A stretch of DNA of 64,000 nt from Chryseobacterium jejuense. GTDB taxonomy: Bacteria; Bacteroidota; Bacteroidia; Flavobacteriales; Weeksellaceae. Location of the stretch: contig NZ_JAGIPR010000002.1 of assembly GCF_017877355.1 (NCBI RefSeq), positions 186,001 to 250,000 of the forward strand, written 5' to 3'. Shown in pieces: positions 36,297-46,188 of the stretch. The translations under genes were made by a program, and so were the position numbers. The notes beneath the pieces were generated by a model. The model was not told where the DNA came from, did no database searches, and saw only the letters and a program-made list of their open reading frames with translations. Each line of letters begins with the position of its first letter. The first letter of the stretch is position 1.

Positions 36297-39200
36297 CATG
36301 GATTTTTAAATAATCCATCAATCTGTTTTCGGACAGCATCATTGGGAGAAACTTTATAGAATTCCTGAAGCAGATCCAAGGAACTCGGTTTTTTAGGATA
36401 TTGATTATTATTAAGGAAGGCCTTCAATGCAATATTTACTTTGTTTTCGCCTATTAAATCGCTTAATTTCACCATCGCAACAGCTCCTTTGGAATAGGAG
36501 ATATGAGGAACATCTCCGGTTGCTCTGTAGATGGGAAGGTTTTCAGATAATCCTTTTTCGTTATCATAGATTTGCTGGTGAACCTTTATTCTTTCCATCA
36601 TTTGTTCCTTTCCGTGCATTTTTTTGTAAAGCATCATTTCGGTGTACATGGCAAGGGTTTCGGTAAGCATTACAGAGCCTTCTCGGTCATCGGGATTAAT
36701 CTGGCTATTTCCCCACCAAAGATGGGAGAGCTCATGTCCTGCCAGTTCATTAATCACATCCTGTTTCTGATCGGCATGTATATTGGCGTGAAAGACCATA
36801 TCTTCAGGCATAAAAATAGCAGACGGGTAGGCTGTGGCCGCAAAGCCTCTGGTAAAAGATGATATTTCTGCAAAATTGATGGTTTTGAACGAATATTTCC
36901 CAAAATTCTGCTGACAGTAATCCAAGGTGAGCTGAGCATTTTTCAAGAGATGATCTACATTTTCAAAATGATCTTTATGATAAAAAATATTGATGGAAAT
37001 ACCTTTATAATGGATACTTTTCATCTTATATTCAGCGGAAGAAACAGCAAAACGGAAAGGAATGTTTTCTGCTTGATACTGAAAATAATTCCGGTCTGAT
37101 TGGGTCCATTTCTTTATCAGATCACCGGTTCCTATTGCACTTTGATGCTTTTCAGTGGAAATTACCATCTCAAGATTGATAAAGTCCTTTTTGAATACTT
37201 CCGGAGCCTCCGGTTTCTTTATTTTTCTCAATTTTCCAAGTTGATATTGATGGCGTACATCCTGATCCTGAATTTCATAATCCTTCTGGTAGCCAATGGT
37301 AGGGTAATATCTGCTGATTCTCATAAAAGATCCGTTTTCAATAATAGCATTAAAAGACTGATGTCCATTTACAGCGAACCATTGATAGGATATTTTGAAA
37401 TCCAGAGTGGCCATGTCATTAGGTTTCAAAACATTTTTTAATGAAACTTCGGAAGTGTTTTCAGTGACAGTAATTGTTTCAGCTTCAGATTTAAAAGTAG
37501 CCGTTATCAGCTTCAGATCAGCATTAAAATTAACAAGAACTTTATCAATAGGCTGGTCTGTTTGGTTTTTAAGAGTATAGCGACCTATAATTTCATAGGC
37601 GTTTTGTGATGGATACAGTTTAATTTCAGTTTTAATATCTGTGATATCAGGTTGTGGAAGACTTTCATACTTACGGAAATCTTTTTCATATTGAACAGAA
37701 TTCAAAATCTCTTTTTCATCATCTTTAGGAATATAACCTTTCATGAAATAGCTTCCAGCCACAACGCCTGAAGTGAATAGGATAGCAGTGAAAACATATT
37801 GAAGAACGGACCCCTTTTTAAGCTTAATAAAATCATTAATCAACCATAATAAAGCCATTATTCCAGCTCCAAACAAAAGTCTTTGTCCAAAAGCCTTTTC
37901 ATAGATTCCATACCCGTTGAAATTACTGTAGCTCCCTTTAAAGTCTGAAAATATTCTTAAAACAGGATAGGAAAGAAGTTTACCGGAAACAGGACCTGCG
38001 AGCAGGAAAACAGCAAGAATAGAAATTCCCAGCGCAATAAATTTGTTCGGAATACTGTTATTAATTAACAAAGCAAATCCTGAAAATAAGATCACTGGAA
38101 AAGTATTGAAAAGAAAAACAGCGAGATAGGCACTCCAATCGATATGAAAGTACTGATAAGCAGCTTGAAAAATAAGACTTTCACCAATTAAAATTGCAGT
38201 AAAGAAGAACAACAGAATACTGATGGAAATAAAATGTCCAGCCAGTTTATTCTTTGAGAAAAAAGTACTGTTTTCAATGAGTGAAAATCCGGATGATTTC
38301 GATCTCCAATACAGATCGTTAAGAAAATAAGCAGCGATCATCAATCCGAGTAAGTGAAAGTTTTCCGATATGGTGGTTGCCATAAGCCCTGAGCTGGCAT
38401 ATTTCTGCGGCAGACGAATTCCTTTTTCAATTTCGGCATACATTTCCATTCCCACTGCAAATACCAAGAGAATAGTAACTGCAGGAACAGTGATACTTTT
38501 GAACAGATAAATCAGATCTATTTTGGCAAAGGATAGTATGGATTGCATGGTAGAAACCCTTCCATAATTAAGTTGTACTGAAGCATATTCGGATTTTAAG
38601 ATCTTTGGTTGAAAATCGTATTTGAGGGGTGTTTTTTTCGCTTTTTGCTTTGAAGTATCAGAGAAAGAAAACAGCTTTAAACTCAACCATAAAAATCCTA
38701 TAGATATCAAAAGGCAGAAACCCCTGTTGAAAATTAAATAGCCTGTGATAGGGACAAACTGTACATTTTTTTGTTCAGCAGTAAACGATCTTGCATTCAG
38801 AAAGTAAGAAGATAATCCAAAAGGGTCAAGTAGGGCTGAAAGCTGTTGGACTTCTAATGACTGTGGCATAGCTCCTGTCATGAATGGTGAATTGGAAAAT
38901 AATAAGATAATCATGTAGAACACATACAGTAACAATCCGCCAATGACGACCAATAGCTTTTTCCGGTACATAAAGGCTATTAAAAAAAGAAGACTGCACA
39001 CCAAGAGTGTATTAACCAATCCAAATATCAACAAAGGGTAGAGGTAGTAAAATATATTAAATCCTTCCTGCATTTCACTTCCGGTACGTAAGCTCTGGCC
39101 AATGATAAAACCAAGCATCAGAAATGAAAAACTTAAAAATGTCTGCAGAAAATAGGTCTGGAATTTTCCTTTGAGATAAGTCTGTTTTGAAAGTGGAAAT

Positions 39201-39466
39201 GAAAATAAAACGATATCAAACCGGGAATCCTGCTCTTTAAATAAAAGCTGTAAAGAAAATATGATGGCAAAGAAAATGATGGAAAGACTCAGCATTCCGG
39301 TCATAAATCCAATGGTATAAGGTGAGTTTAAATAGATTCCTTCTCCCACAGAAAGGTTGAACTGATTCCCGCAGAAAATACCAAGTATTACAAGGATTAA
39401 GGCAATAAGATAGGTTAGCCAGTGCTTGGTATTGCGTCTGACTTCAAAAGAAAATATGACATTCAT
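36296..39466 (-). CDS. ABC-2 type permease fused to an M1 family metallopeptidase
   Basis: A 1056-residue protein. The first about 590 residues hold many membrane helices arranged like an ABC-2 permease. The rest is an M1 aminopeptidase-like periplasmic or cytosolic domain with the zinc motif HELSH (residues about 911-915) and, 18 residues later, the Glu ligand in TETLAMYTEM. The ATPase gene follows 2 bp later. Permease-peptidase fusions of this kind are found in Bacteroidota, but the exported or processed substrate is unknown. Length and both motifs look complete. Confidence 0.87.
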   Translation of the reverse strand: MNVIFSFEVRRNTKHWLTYLIALILVILGIFCGNQFNLSVGEGIYLNSPYTIGFMTGMLSLSIIFFAIIFSLQLLFKEQDSRFDIVLFSFPLSKQTYLKGKFQTYFLQTFLSFSFLMLGFIIGQSLRTGSEMQEGFNIFYYLYPLLIFGLVNTLLVCSLLFLIAFMYRKKLLVVIGGLLLYVFYMIILLFSNSPFMTGAMPQSLEVQQLSALLDPFGLSSYFLNARSFTAEQKNVQFVPITGYLIFNRGFCLLISIGFLWLSLKLFSFSDTSKQKAKKTPLKYDFQPKILKSEYASVQLNYGRVSTMQSILSFAKIDLIYLFKSITVPAVTILLVFAVGMEMYAEIEKGIRLPQKYASSGLMATTISENFHLLGLMIAAYFLNDLYWRSKSSGFSLIENSTFFSKNKLAGHFISISILLFFFTAILIGESLIFQAAYQYFHIDWSAYLAVFLFNTFPVILFSGFALLINNSIPNKFIALGISILAVFLLAGPVSGKLLSYPVLRIFSDFKGSYSNFNGYGIYEKAFGQRLLFGAGIMALLWLINDFIKLKKGSVLQYVFTAILFTSGVVAGSYFMKGYIPKDDEKEILNSVQYEKDFRKYESLPQPDITDIKTEIKLYPSQNAYEIIGRYTLKNQTDQPIDKVLVNFNADLKLITATFKSEAETITVTENTSEVSLKNVLKPNDMATLDFKISYQWFAVNGHQSFNAIIENGSFMRISRYYPTIGYQKDYEIQDQDVRHQYQLGKLRKIKKPEAPEVFKKDFINLEMVISTEKHQSAIGTGDLIKKWTQSDRNYFQYQAENIPFRFAVSSAEYKMKSIHYKGISINIFYHKDHFENVDHLLKNAQLTLDYCQQNFGKYSFKTINFAEISSFTRGFAATAYPSAIFMPEDMVFHANIHADQKQDVINELAGHELSHLWWGNSQINPDDREGSVMLTETLAMYTEMMLYKKMHGKEQMMERIKVHQQIYDNEKGLSENLPIYRATGDVPHISYSKGAVAMVKLSDLIGENKVNIALKAFLNNNQYPKKPSSLDLLQEFYKVSPNDAVRKQIDGLFKNP

Positions 39467-39468
39467 GG

Positions 39469-40341
39469 CTAAGGTTTTTGTGTTAAAGTATAAAAGTAAA
39501 AGTGCTCCAGTAAAGGATTTTCTGCATTAAAATCTTCAGGAGTTTCTTCGGAAAATATGGTGATATGATGATTTCTCTCTATTAATTGTCTGCTGATGAC
39601 CTTGTAATGGGAATAATAGTTTTCCAGATCATTGTTATCAATAGAACGAGACCATATTTTATGTTCCAGTTCTGCCATTAATTGTTTCGGCTCGCCTTTT
39701 CTAAGGATTTTTCCATGATTCATGACCGCAATTTCTGAGCACAAATTTCTTACATCTTCAACCAAATGGGTGGAAAGAATAACAATTATATCCTGACTGA
39801 TATCATTCAGGAGAATGTTGAAACGGTTTCGCTCTTCGGGATCTAAGCCTGCTGTAGGTTCATCTACAATAATAATCTTTGGATTTCCCAGTAATGCCTG
39901 AGCTACTCCGAAACGCTGCTTCATCCCACCGGAAAAAGTATGAACTTCCTTTTTTTGAAAATCAGAAAGATTTACTTTTTCAAGCAGATCCAGAATTTGC
40001 TTTTTACGACTGCTGCTGTCTGTAATTCCTTTCAATACAGCAATATGCTCTAAAAGATCATAGGCAGATATTTTAGGATAGACTCCAAAATCCTGAGGTA
40101 GAAATCCTAAGTTTTGTTTGATGAATTCAGGGGTTTTAACAATATCAACGTCATTAAAAAAAATGTTTCCCGAACTGGGTTTCTGCAATCCTACAATGGT
40201 TTTCATCAGGGATGATTTTCCGGCTCCATTCGGACCTAAAAGCCCAAACATTCCGTTGTTGATTTCCAGAGAAATGTTATCAATGGCCTGAAAACCATTT
40301 TTGTACGTAAGAGTAAGGTTGTTGATGGATAAGGTATTCAT
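39469..40341 (-). CDS. ABC transporter ATP-binding protein
   Basis: A 290-residue ATPase with Walker A GPNGAGKSS (about residues 37-45), Q-loop FLPQDFG, signature HTFSGGMKQRFG, Walker B IIIVDEPTAGLDPEE and switch STHLVEDV. It is 2 bp before the permease-peptidase gene and clearly its partner. A shared sequence block (see 40416-40447) lies upstream. Confidence 0.95.
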   Translation of the reverse strand: MNTLSINNLTLTYKNGFQAIDNISLEINNGMFGLLGPNGAGKSSLMKTIVGLQKPSSGNIFFNDVDIVKTPEFIKQNLGFLPQDFGVYPKISAYDLLEHIAVLKGITDSSSRKKQILDLLEKVNLSDFQKKEVHTFSGGMKQRFGVAQALLGNPKIIIVDEPTAGLDPEERNRFNILLNDISQDIIVILSTHLVEDVRNLCSEIAVMNHGKILRKGEPKQLMAELEHKIWSRSIDNNDLENYYSHYKVISRQLIERNHHITIFSEETPEDFNAENPLLEHFYFYTLTQKP

Positions 40342-40415
40342 AATATTGAGTTTGGGTAATAGGAGGGTAGGTAATCCTGTTGAGGACTACTGATAGATTG
40401 AGTAATAGAGAGACG

Positions 40416-40447
40416 GATAGATAATAGACGAAGAGAGGAGAGACTTG
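40416..40447 (-). repeat. Upstream block shared with the cobT leader
   Basis: On the minus strand this reads GTCTCTC, TCTCTTCG, TCTATTATCTAT, matching 48276-48306 upstream of cobT at about 26 of 27 positions. Both copies lie 75-125 bp before the start codon of their gene and have the same orientation toward it. Confidence 0.6.
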
Positions 40448-40541
40448 GAGATTCGAAAATAAAGAACAAAGTGTAAGACTTTCGCTTTCAAATACCAGAA
40501 TATTGAAAGAATGATAACCTTAAACTATGAACTTTAAACTC

Positions 40542-40745
40542 TTAGTCCTTATACTCCAGAATATCTCCGGGCTGGCATTCCAGGATTTTACAGATGGCCT
40601 CCAACGTATCAAAGCGTACTCCTTTGGCTTTTCCGGTTTTGAGGATGGAAAGGTTGACGGGGGTAATTCCCAGTTTTTCTGCCAATTCTTTACTCTGCAT
40701 TTTTCGTTTGGCTAGCATTACATCTAAGTTGACTATAATTGGCAT
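40542..40745 (-). CDS. XRE family HTH regulator (YozG-like)
   Basis: A 67-residue Cro/C1-type HTH protein: VNLDVMLAKRKMQSKELAEKLGITPVNLSILKTGKAKGVRFDTLEAICKIL, ending in CQPGDILEY. Short XRE proteins of this type are usually next to DUF2975 membrane proteins, as here (1 bp gap). They probably regulate their own operon. Confidence 0.9.
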   Translation of the reverse strand: MPIIVNLDVMLAKRKMQSKELAEKLGITPVNLSILKTGKAKGVRFDTLEAICKILECQPGDILEYKD

Positions 40746-40746
40746 G

Positions 40747-41262
40747 TTAAATAATTAGGTCTTGTTCGTTTTGCAAATGTAGCCCTTGCTTAAAGATATT
40801 CGCAAGAAACAGACAGAAAATTCCAAGCATAAAGTGAATAAACACCAGTCCCCAGATGATACTTTCTACTTCCACAAAGAAACTCGCGACGATAACCAGA
40901 GGAAGTGGGATAAAAATATTAAAAAGGTAAAATCTCTTAAGTTGTTTTATATGTTCTTTTGTAAAAAGCTTAGGCTGGAAAAATACTTTGAAAACCTTTG
41001 CTGATAGCCAGAAAAAGATCCCATAAGGAATTAAAACCAGCAAAAATGAAAAGATGATATAGGGATAATTATCTTCTATATTCAGAAATGGTTGCTGGGT
41101 AAACGGATAATTGATATGTAAATATTGACCATTACCATAAGGCGTTACCGAGAACCCCGTGACAAGGCATAGCAGAGCATACAATGCTGTTATTAAATAT
41201 CCCGCAGATAATATTGAGCAGATATAAAATAAAATTCTGGAAATATTTTTGGTCTGATTCAT
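40747..41262 (-). CDS. DUF2975 membrane protein
   Basis: A 171-residue protein with four predicted membrane helices and the DUF2975 style (IPYGIFFWLSAKVFKVFFQPKLFTKEHIKQLKRFYLFNI). It is one base before the XRE gene and in the same operon. Function of the family is unknown, though the pairing with an HTH regulator is frequent and suggests a membrane sensor. Confidence 0.85.
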   Translation of the reverse strand: MNQTKNISRILFYICSILSAGYLITALYALLCLVTGFSVTPYGNGQYLHINYPFTQQPFLNIEDNYPYIIFSFLLVLIPYGIFFWLSAKVFKVFFQPKLFTKEHIKQLKRFYLFNIFIPLPLVIVASFFVEVESIIWGLVFIHFMLGIFCLFLANIFKQGLHLQNEQDLII

Positions 41263-41407
41263 ATCACGATCATTTATTAGTATTGCAAATGTATAATTAA
41301 TTATCGCAAAACAATAATTAATTTAAATAAAATTTTATTTTAGTGCTTAATGAGGAATAAGAAACCGTTGCAAAAATCCTTATCTTTACTATTAAAATAT
41401 AATCATC

Positions 41408-41752
41408 ATGGCTTATAATATTGAACTGGCAGACAGGGTTCGTGAATGGCTGGCCCATGTGAATGATATTAAAATTGAAGAAAAGAAAATGTTTGGCGGG
41501 CTTGCATTTCTGGTGAATGACAAAATGTGTATCAACATCAGTCATGACAATCTGATGTGTCGCTATAATCCAGAAAAGGAAGAGGAAGTAGCAGAAAAAA
41601 TAGGTTTTCTTCCTATGATTATGAGAGGAAAACAGCTAAAGGAATACTGCTATGTAGAACCTATCGGCTTTCAGAAACCGGAGGACTTTGAATATTGGAT
41701 GCAGATCTGCCTGGATTACAACAAAATTGCCAAAGCTTCGAAGAAGAAGTAA
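41408..41752 (+). CDS. TfoX N-terminal domain protein
   Basis: A 114-residue protein matching TfoX/Sxy N-terminal domain: KKMFGGLAFLVNDKMCINIS, RYNPEKEEEVAEK, GKQLKEYCYVEP. Only the N-terminal domain is present, without the C-terminal helix-hairpin region of competence regulators, so a regulatory role in competence is uncertain. Confidence 0.88.
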   Translation: MAYNIELADRVREWLAHVNDIKIEEKKMFGGLAFLVNDKMCINISHDNLMCRYNPEKEEEVAEKIGFLPMIMRGKQLKEYCYVEPIGFQKPEDFEYWMQICLDYNKIAKASKKK

Positions 41753-41769
41753 GTTCCCTTTAAACATAA

Positions 41770-41795
41770 AAAATCACCGCTAAGGCGGTGATTTT
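41770..41795. terminator. Bidirectional terminator between TfoX and repeat protein genes
   Basis: AAAATCACCGC and GCGGTGATTTT form a perfect 11-bp stem with a 4-nt loop. Confidence 0.88.
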
Positions 41796-41799
41796 GTCG

Positions 41800-43374
41800 T
41801 TATTTTGTATTCCTGTTTTCTTTGTTGGTTTCAGAAAGGTTCTTAAATTCTTTCTCAGTGACTTCCTTTCCTTCAAAGTAATACTTGATCTTCTGGATGC
41901 CGTCATTGGCAATGTAGGTAGATTTCCCGTGCCTCTTTTCGTCCTTCCAGCTTACCTCATTGGTGCTTTTGTTCTCATACCAAACGGACCTTATTTTATT
42001 TCCATTCTCATCATATTCCGTTTCAGAGTAGACAAAAGGAGTACCATCCTGTTCATAATTGAAATACTTATGAATGCCTATCCGATGACCGTCTTTAAAG
42101 TGGTCAACATGAATGATCTTGCCCTCTTTGTTATAATAGGTAGTATCAAAATTTGCATTTTTTACGGATTGCGTTTTACCATCAGGAAAATAAATGATTT
42201 CCTTGATGAATTTATCATTCTCATAATATGCCTCACTCTGAAGGTTTCCCATATCATCATAATATTTGTTGGAAATCCTTTTGTTCTGATCGTAGTTTTC
42301 CTGATTCTTTAAAAGATTATTACGCTGATAGAGTTCTTTTGCTCCATGCAGTTTGTCATCTTTATAGTTGGTAACATTATCCAGCTCTCCGCTAGGGTAG
42401 TAGGTCTTCCAGGTTCCTGTTTTCTTTCCGGTGTTATCGTAGTATTCCTCTGATTTTATCTTTCCAACATCATAATAATTTTTATGGGTTCCTATTGGTT
42501 TGCCGAAGCTGAAGAGATTCTTGGAAAGAAGTTCCCCGTTCCTATTGTATTTTTTTACATAGCCATTGAATTGATTGTTGAAATAAGTAGCGAAGAATCT
42601 TTTGACACGTTGTGGCTTTTTCTTCTCTGTTTTTTTATCAGACTGATTCTTTATGTCTGTAGGAGTATCAATGCTGTATACCGTATAAGGTCCATTTTTG
42701 ATATCTCTTTCAATGATGTTATACCCTACAAGAGGGGTTCCATTGTAGGAAAGCTCAACCTGCCCTTTCTTGAAGTCAGAAGGATAGATGATGGTAAGGT
42801 TATCATTGGAGATAGACACAGGACCAATAATTTTACCGTTACTATAGTTCCCTTGAATAATATATTCCTTTGGCTCATAACGCTCCTCCGGATCGGAGAA
42901 ATATACCTTTTTGATTCCATGCTTCAGGTTGTTCTTGTAGGGAACTTCGGAATAGAGTTTTCCGGATTCGCTGTATACCTTGTGTAGCCCATCCAGCTTC
43001 CCATTTTTATAAGAGATCTCCTGAAAAAGTATTCCGCCTGGATAATAAATCTTCTTTATGCCATCAATCATTTTGTTCTTGAAAGGAGTTGTGGAGTAGA
43101 AGTTCTTGTATAGTACTGTATTTACTTCAATCTTATCAGATTTTTCAAGATCTTCTTTCAACCCGGGATAATCTTTTTCAATCTTGTCAAGGTCTGTCAG
43201 AAAGTCTTCCGGAGTGAACATTTTATCTTTAAAGAACGCTTCTTCATAGGCTTTTGTTATCTCCTTGCTAAGAACAGTATAGGAAATCACTTCCGAATCA
43301 TAATCGTAGTAATTCTGAGCTGATGCAAGGCTTGTGGTAAAAATAAGAAGCAGACTGTATTTCTTGAGTTTCAT
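41800..43374 (-). CDS. Secreted MORN/YwqK-type repeat protein
   Basis: A 524-residue protein with a signal peptide (ending SLASAQ). It consists of many repeats of about 22 residues of the MORN/YwqK type (NGKLDGLHKVYSESGKLYSE, KKTGTWKTYYPSGELDNVTNY, and similar). Repeats of this sort mediate protein or surface interactions. The name 'toxin-antitoxin YwqK family' is often attached, but nothing here indicates a TA role. It lies 3 bp after the WG-repeat gene, in one operon. Confidence 0.85.
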   Translation of the reverse strand: MKLKKYSLLLIFTTSLASAQNYYDYDSEVISYTVLSKEITKAYEEAFFKDKMFTPEDFLTDLDKIEKDYPGLKEDLEKSDKIEVNTVLYKNFYSTTPFKNKMIDGIKKIYYPGGILFQEISYKNGKLDGLHKVYSESGKLYSEVPYKNNLKHGIKKVYFSDPEERYEPKEYIIQGNYSNGKIIGPVSISNDNLTIIYPSDFKKGQVELSYNGTPLVGYNIIERDIKNGPYTVYSIDTPTDIKNQSDKKTEKKKPQRVKRFFATYFNNQFNGYVKKYNRNGELLSKNLFSFGKPIGTHKNYYDVGKIKSEEYYDNTGKKTGTWKTYYPSGELDNVTNYKDDKLHGAKELYQRNNLLKNQENYDQNKRISNKYYDDMGNLQSEAYYENDKFIKEIIYFPDGKTQSVKNANFDTTYYNKEGKIIHVDHFKDGHRIGIHKYFNYEQDGTPFVYSETEYDENGNKIRSVWYENKSTNEVSWKDEKRHGKSTYIANDGIQKIKYYFEGKEVTEKEFKNLSETNKENRNTK

Positions 43375-43377
43375 GGT

Positions 43378-45048
43378 TTAGTTTTTAAAATAAAGTTGAC
43401 CTTGTTTGTTGGCGAATCCTAATAATTTTCCTTTCTCATCTTCCAGAATAATCATCATTGTTCCTTGTGGAATTCCGGCTGACGTATATTGGCTGCCGCG
43501 GTAAGGGTAGCTCATCAGGACATTACGAATAGGGTAGGAAAAGACAGGTTCAACTAAATTGTTTTCCATACTGCCGTTGGGGATGACGGGTTTCAGTAAT
43601 CCATATTTTCCATCTTTTTTGATTTGAAGAAAACTTCCCGAGCCATAGGTTACCTTTTTATTGACGATTTCATCATACACAGGCTGAAGGATGTATTTAC
43701 CAAGAGGATTGACAACTCCATATTTCCCATCCTTAATGACGGTCCAGTTACTATAATTATCGCTATAGAAAGGATCATTGAGGATGACATCATCAAATTC
43801 ATCAGGAAAAATCATCTGTTGTAGATTATTGATCAGCCTATACTTCATTTTCCCATTCTTTTTGTTTCCTAACAGGAAAACCTGTCCATAGTATTGGGAA
43901 TCGGATCCGGGGCTTATTACTTTAATCGTTTCAAATTCCGTAGGCTTCTTCTCACTGATAAGAATTTGGTTTCTATCTTTATGAATAAAGGTCATATAAC
44001 TATAGTACGTATAGATGGTATCACCCACTTTTTTCTGTGGCAAACCGCTCAGACTTTCAATCTTAATGCCTTTTGAACCTCTTGGAAGTTTCACTCTCCT
44101 GGTTACTTTCTCATTTTTTATCTGGTTATAATGATAGGTGACATACGGAAAGTCATTCTCTATCGAATATGAAACTCCTACCTGTATAGGCTGTTTCTTC
44201 ACTTCCTGATAGTCTGAACCATTGGAAACTTTTTTCCCCGATGAAGGCGGTGGAGGTGGTGGAGAGTAGTATGAACTTTTTACCCCTTCATCGTAACCTT
44301 TATATACTTCATAAATGGTATTCGGTTGTTTTATGGTTTCCTGATATGAACTTCCCAAATAATCTCTATTACGATTGGTGTCCTTTACGATTCTTTCATT
44401 GAAGTTTTTGGATGTGACGGGCTCCAGTTTCTTGTCATGCATTGTCATCTTTACTTCAGACAATGGATCGGTTTCGTTTTTTCGATATCTGATATCAAGT
44501 TCATAAGCATCTTTATTTTCCACAACAGAAATAGAATAGTAATCCTTAAAGACATACTGGGAAATCTTATGTTCCTTCGGGTCCCAGACGAAAAAATCTT
44601 CCTTCATGTTTTCATTCAGAACATGAAAAATAAAGCTGGTGCCAAATTTTTCTCCCATCCACATGGAAAGGACAGGGTTTTCAGTAATCTTTGTACCATC
44701 TTTATCCAAAATGACTCTACTTTTTTTATCATTGTCGTATTCCGCAATGATGAAACCTTTATAAGTAGGAAAGATATTCTTGAATTCGGGAAGGAGCACT
44801 TCTTTTCCACTCAACAGCATTCCTTTCTTTCCATCTTTGAAGCTGTGAAGAAGGTTGAAGTCATAATGATCCTGCTCATTGAACTGAATAGAATCAAATT
44901 TTGGAGCAATGATTTCACTGCCGGCATAATTGGAAACTCCCCACAGATTTCCATCCCTGTAAGGAATATACAATTCCTGTGCATAGGCAGATATACTTAA
45001 AAGAGAAAGTGAAAAAAAAGTAAATTTTCTTGAAAATATGAATTTCAT
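43378..45048 (-). CDS. Secreted WG-repeat protein
   Basis: A 556-residue protein with a signal peptide (ending SAYAQ), several WG-type repeats at both ends (YRDGNLWGVSNYAGSEIIAPKF, KDGKYGVVNPLGKYILQPVYDE, KKDGKYGLLKPV) and a six-Pro run near residue 260. WG repeats form a cell-surface beta-structure of unknown function. It precedes the MORN-repeat protein by 3 bp, so the two are probably co-expressed and may interact. Confidence 0.85.
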   Translation of the reverse strand: MKFIFSRKFTFFSLSLLSISAYAQELYIPYRDGNLWGVSNYAGSEIIAPKFDSIQFNEQDHYDFNLLHSFKDGKKGMLLSGKEVLLPEFKNIFPTYKGFIIAEYDNDKKSRVILDKDGTKITENPVLSMWMGEKFGTSFIFHVLNENMKEDFFVWDPKEHKISQYVFKDYYSISVVENKDAYELDIRYRKNETDPLSEVKMTMHDKKLEPVTSKNFNERIVKDTNRNRDYLGSSYQETIKQPNTIYEVYKGYDEGVKSSYYSPPPPPPSSGKKVSNGSDYQEVKKQPIQVGVSYSIENDFPYVTYHYNQIKNEKVTRRVKLPRGSKGIKIESLSGLPQKKVGDTIYTYYSYMTFIHKDRNQILISEKKPTEFETIKVISPGSDSQYYGQVFLLGNKKNGKMKYRLINNLQQMIFPDEFDDVILNDPFYSDNYSNWTVIKDGKYGVVNPLGKYILQPVYDEIVNKKVTYGSGSFLQIKKDGKYGLLKPVIPNGSMENNLVEPVFSYPIRNVLMSYPYRGSQYTSAGIPQGTMMIILEDEKGKLLGFANKQGQLYFKN

Positions 45049-45124
45049 TTTTTAGTTTTTGCAAAAATAGTTTAATTTATTCGTTGTAGAAGCCTATTGT
45101 GAAGGTCCTTAAATACTTTTTCTC

Positions 45125-46183
45125 CTACAAATAAAGAGCTTCACGGATATCAACCAAAATCTTTAAGGATTTTTGTGTATCAGGATAATCCGGAAGGTCA
45201 GAAATAGCATATTGTTCCTCAATGGATTGTATCAATTTCTCCGTTTTCTTCATCACCGCCTCATAAGACCAGTTTCCGGCTTTAATATCCAGTAATTCAT
45301 CTCTGTTTTCTACACGAATTTGTAGGGAATGATTCCTAAATATCTGTTCGCATGATTGCAGCAAACGGATGGTGTGCATCATATTCTTACTGTCATAGTT
45401 CTGTCCATGCGTTTGATTGACGTTGTATCGGTCTTCATTGCGTTCTTCTACCCATTTCCAGTATTCCCTGTAATCTTTGCAGTAGGTAGAGTAGGCATCC
45501 AGATTACAGAACAGATAAGCTTCCGGTTTTTCATCCTTGGGAACAGAAGATACAGAAACCTGGTTGGCTTCTTCATGCTGGATAATTCCTTTATATTTCA
45601 ATGTTTCTGAATCATCATAAAATAAAGCAAACATTCCTTTCGTATGGTCAATAGCTGTTAAGCCACATTTTTCCTGAACTTTCCGATATTCCGAAAGCCA
45701 TTTTTTCAGAGGAACAGAACCTTGGCCGTCCAGAATAAAGCAGAAATCTAGAACGGATTTTCGTTCCTTGTCTATAGGATTCAGAATCTTTTTGTTAAGA
45801 CCTTTCGCCTTTTTGATCTGGGAAACAGCATATCCGGCAAAGGTATCCTTGCACAGTTTGGAGAGAAAGTCTTCTGGTTTCAACAGGTCCATTAACGGAT
45901 GTTTGTACAGAATACAGTCCTCAGGACTTGCCAGAACTTCCAGAATATTAGGGTTATTCTTTAGTAACAGCTCCACAAACCTCCCGATTTCATAATAAGT
46001 AATATCATTCATCTCATTAGAGATCTGTGAAATATAGTTCAGTCCAAAGAAATCTTCCTTCGGCAGATAATATACTCCACGGATATCGGTATCTGAAGTT
46101 TCAGTTGCCAGCCCGAAAGCCCGGCTTCCGGAGATGGCTTCAAAGAGGAGGAGGTTTTTATTTTTGAGGTCTTGGATGGTCAT
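45125..46183 (-). CDS. RlaP-family nucleotidyltransferase (RNA-repair associated), copy 1
   Basis: A 352-residue protein of the DNA polymerase beta superfamily. The nucleotidyltransferase site is GSRAFGLATETSDTDIRGVYYLP, with the GS motif and the DxD metal-binding aspartates, followed by a helical domain. Pfam names this family RlaP because it travels with RNA ligases. It is the last of four genes (gaps 11, 3 and 5 bp). With rtcB 7 kb away under a similar promoter, a role in tRNA or RNA end modification is likely; the exact reaction is unknown. Confidence 0.83.
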   Translation of the reverse strand: MTIQDLKNKNLLLFEAISGSRAFGLATETSDTDIRGVYYLPKEDFFGLNYISQISNEMNDITYYEIGRFVELLLKNNPNILEVLASPEDCILYKHPLMDLLKPEDFLSKLCKDTFAGYAVSQIKKAKGLNKKILNPIDKERKSVLDFCFILDGQGSVPLKKWLSEYRKVQEKCGLTAIDHTKGMFALFYDDSETLKYKGIIQHEEANQVSVSSVPKDEKPEAYLFCNLDAYSTYCKDYREYWKWVEERNEDRYNVNQTHGQNYDSKNMMHTIRLLQSCEQIFRNHSLQIRVENRDELLDIKAGNWSYEAVMKKTEKLIQSIEEQYAISDLPDYPDTQKSLKILVDIREALYL

Positions 46184-46188
46184 TTTAA

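Noticed and set aside
41800..43374. Antitoxin of a toxin-antitoxin pair
   Set aside because: YwqK-type repeats only; the protein is secreted, long, and has no toxin gene beside it.
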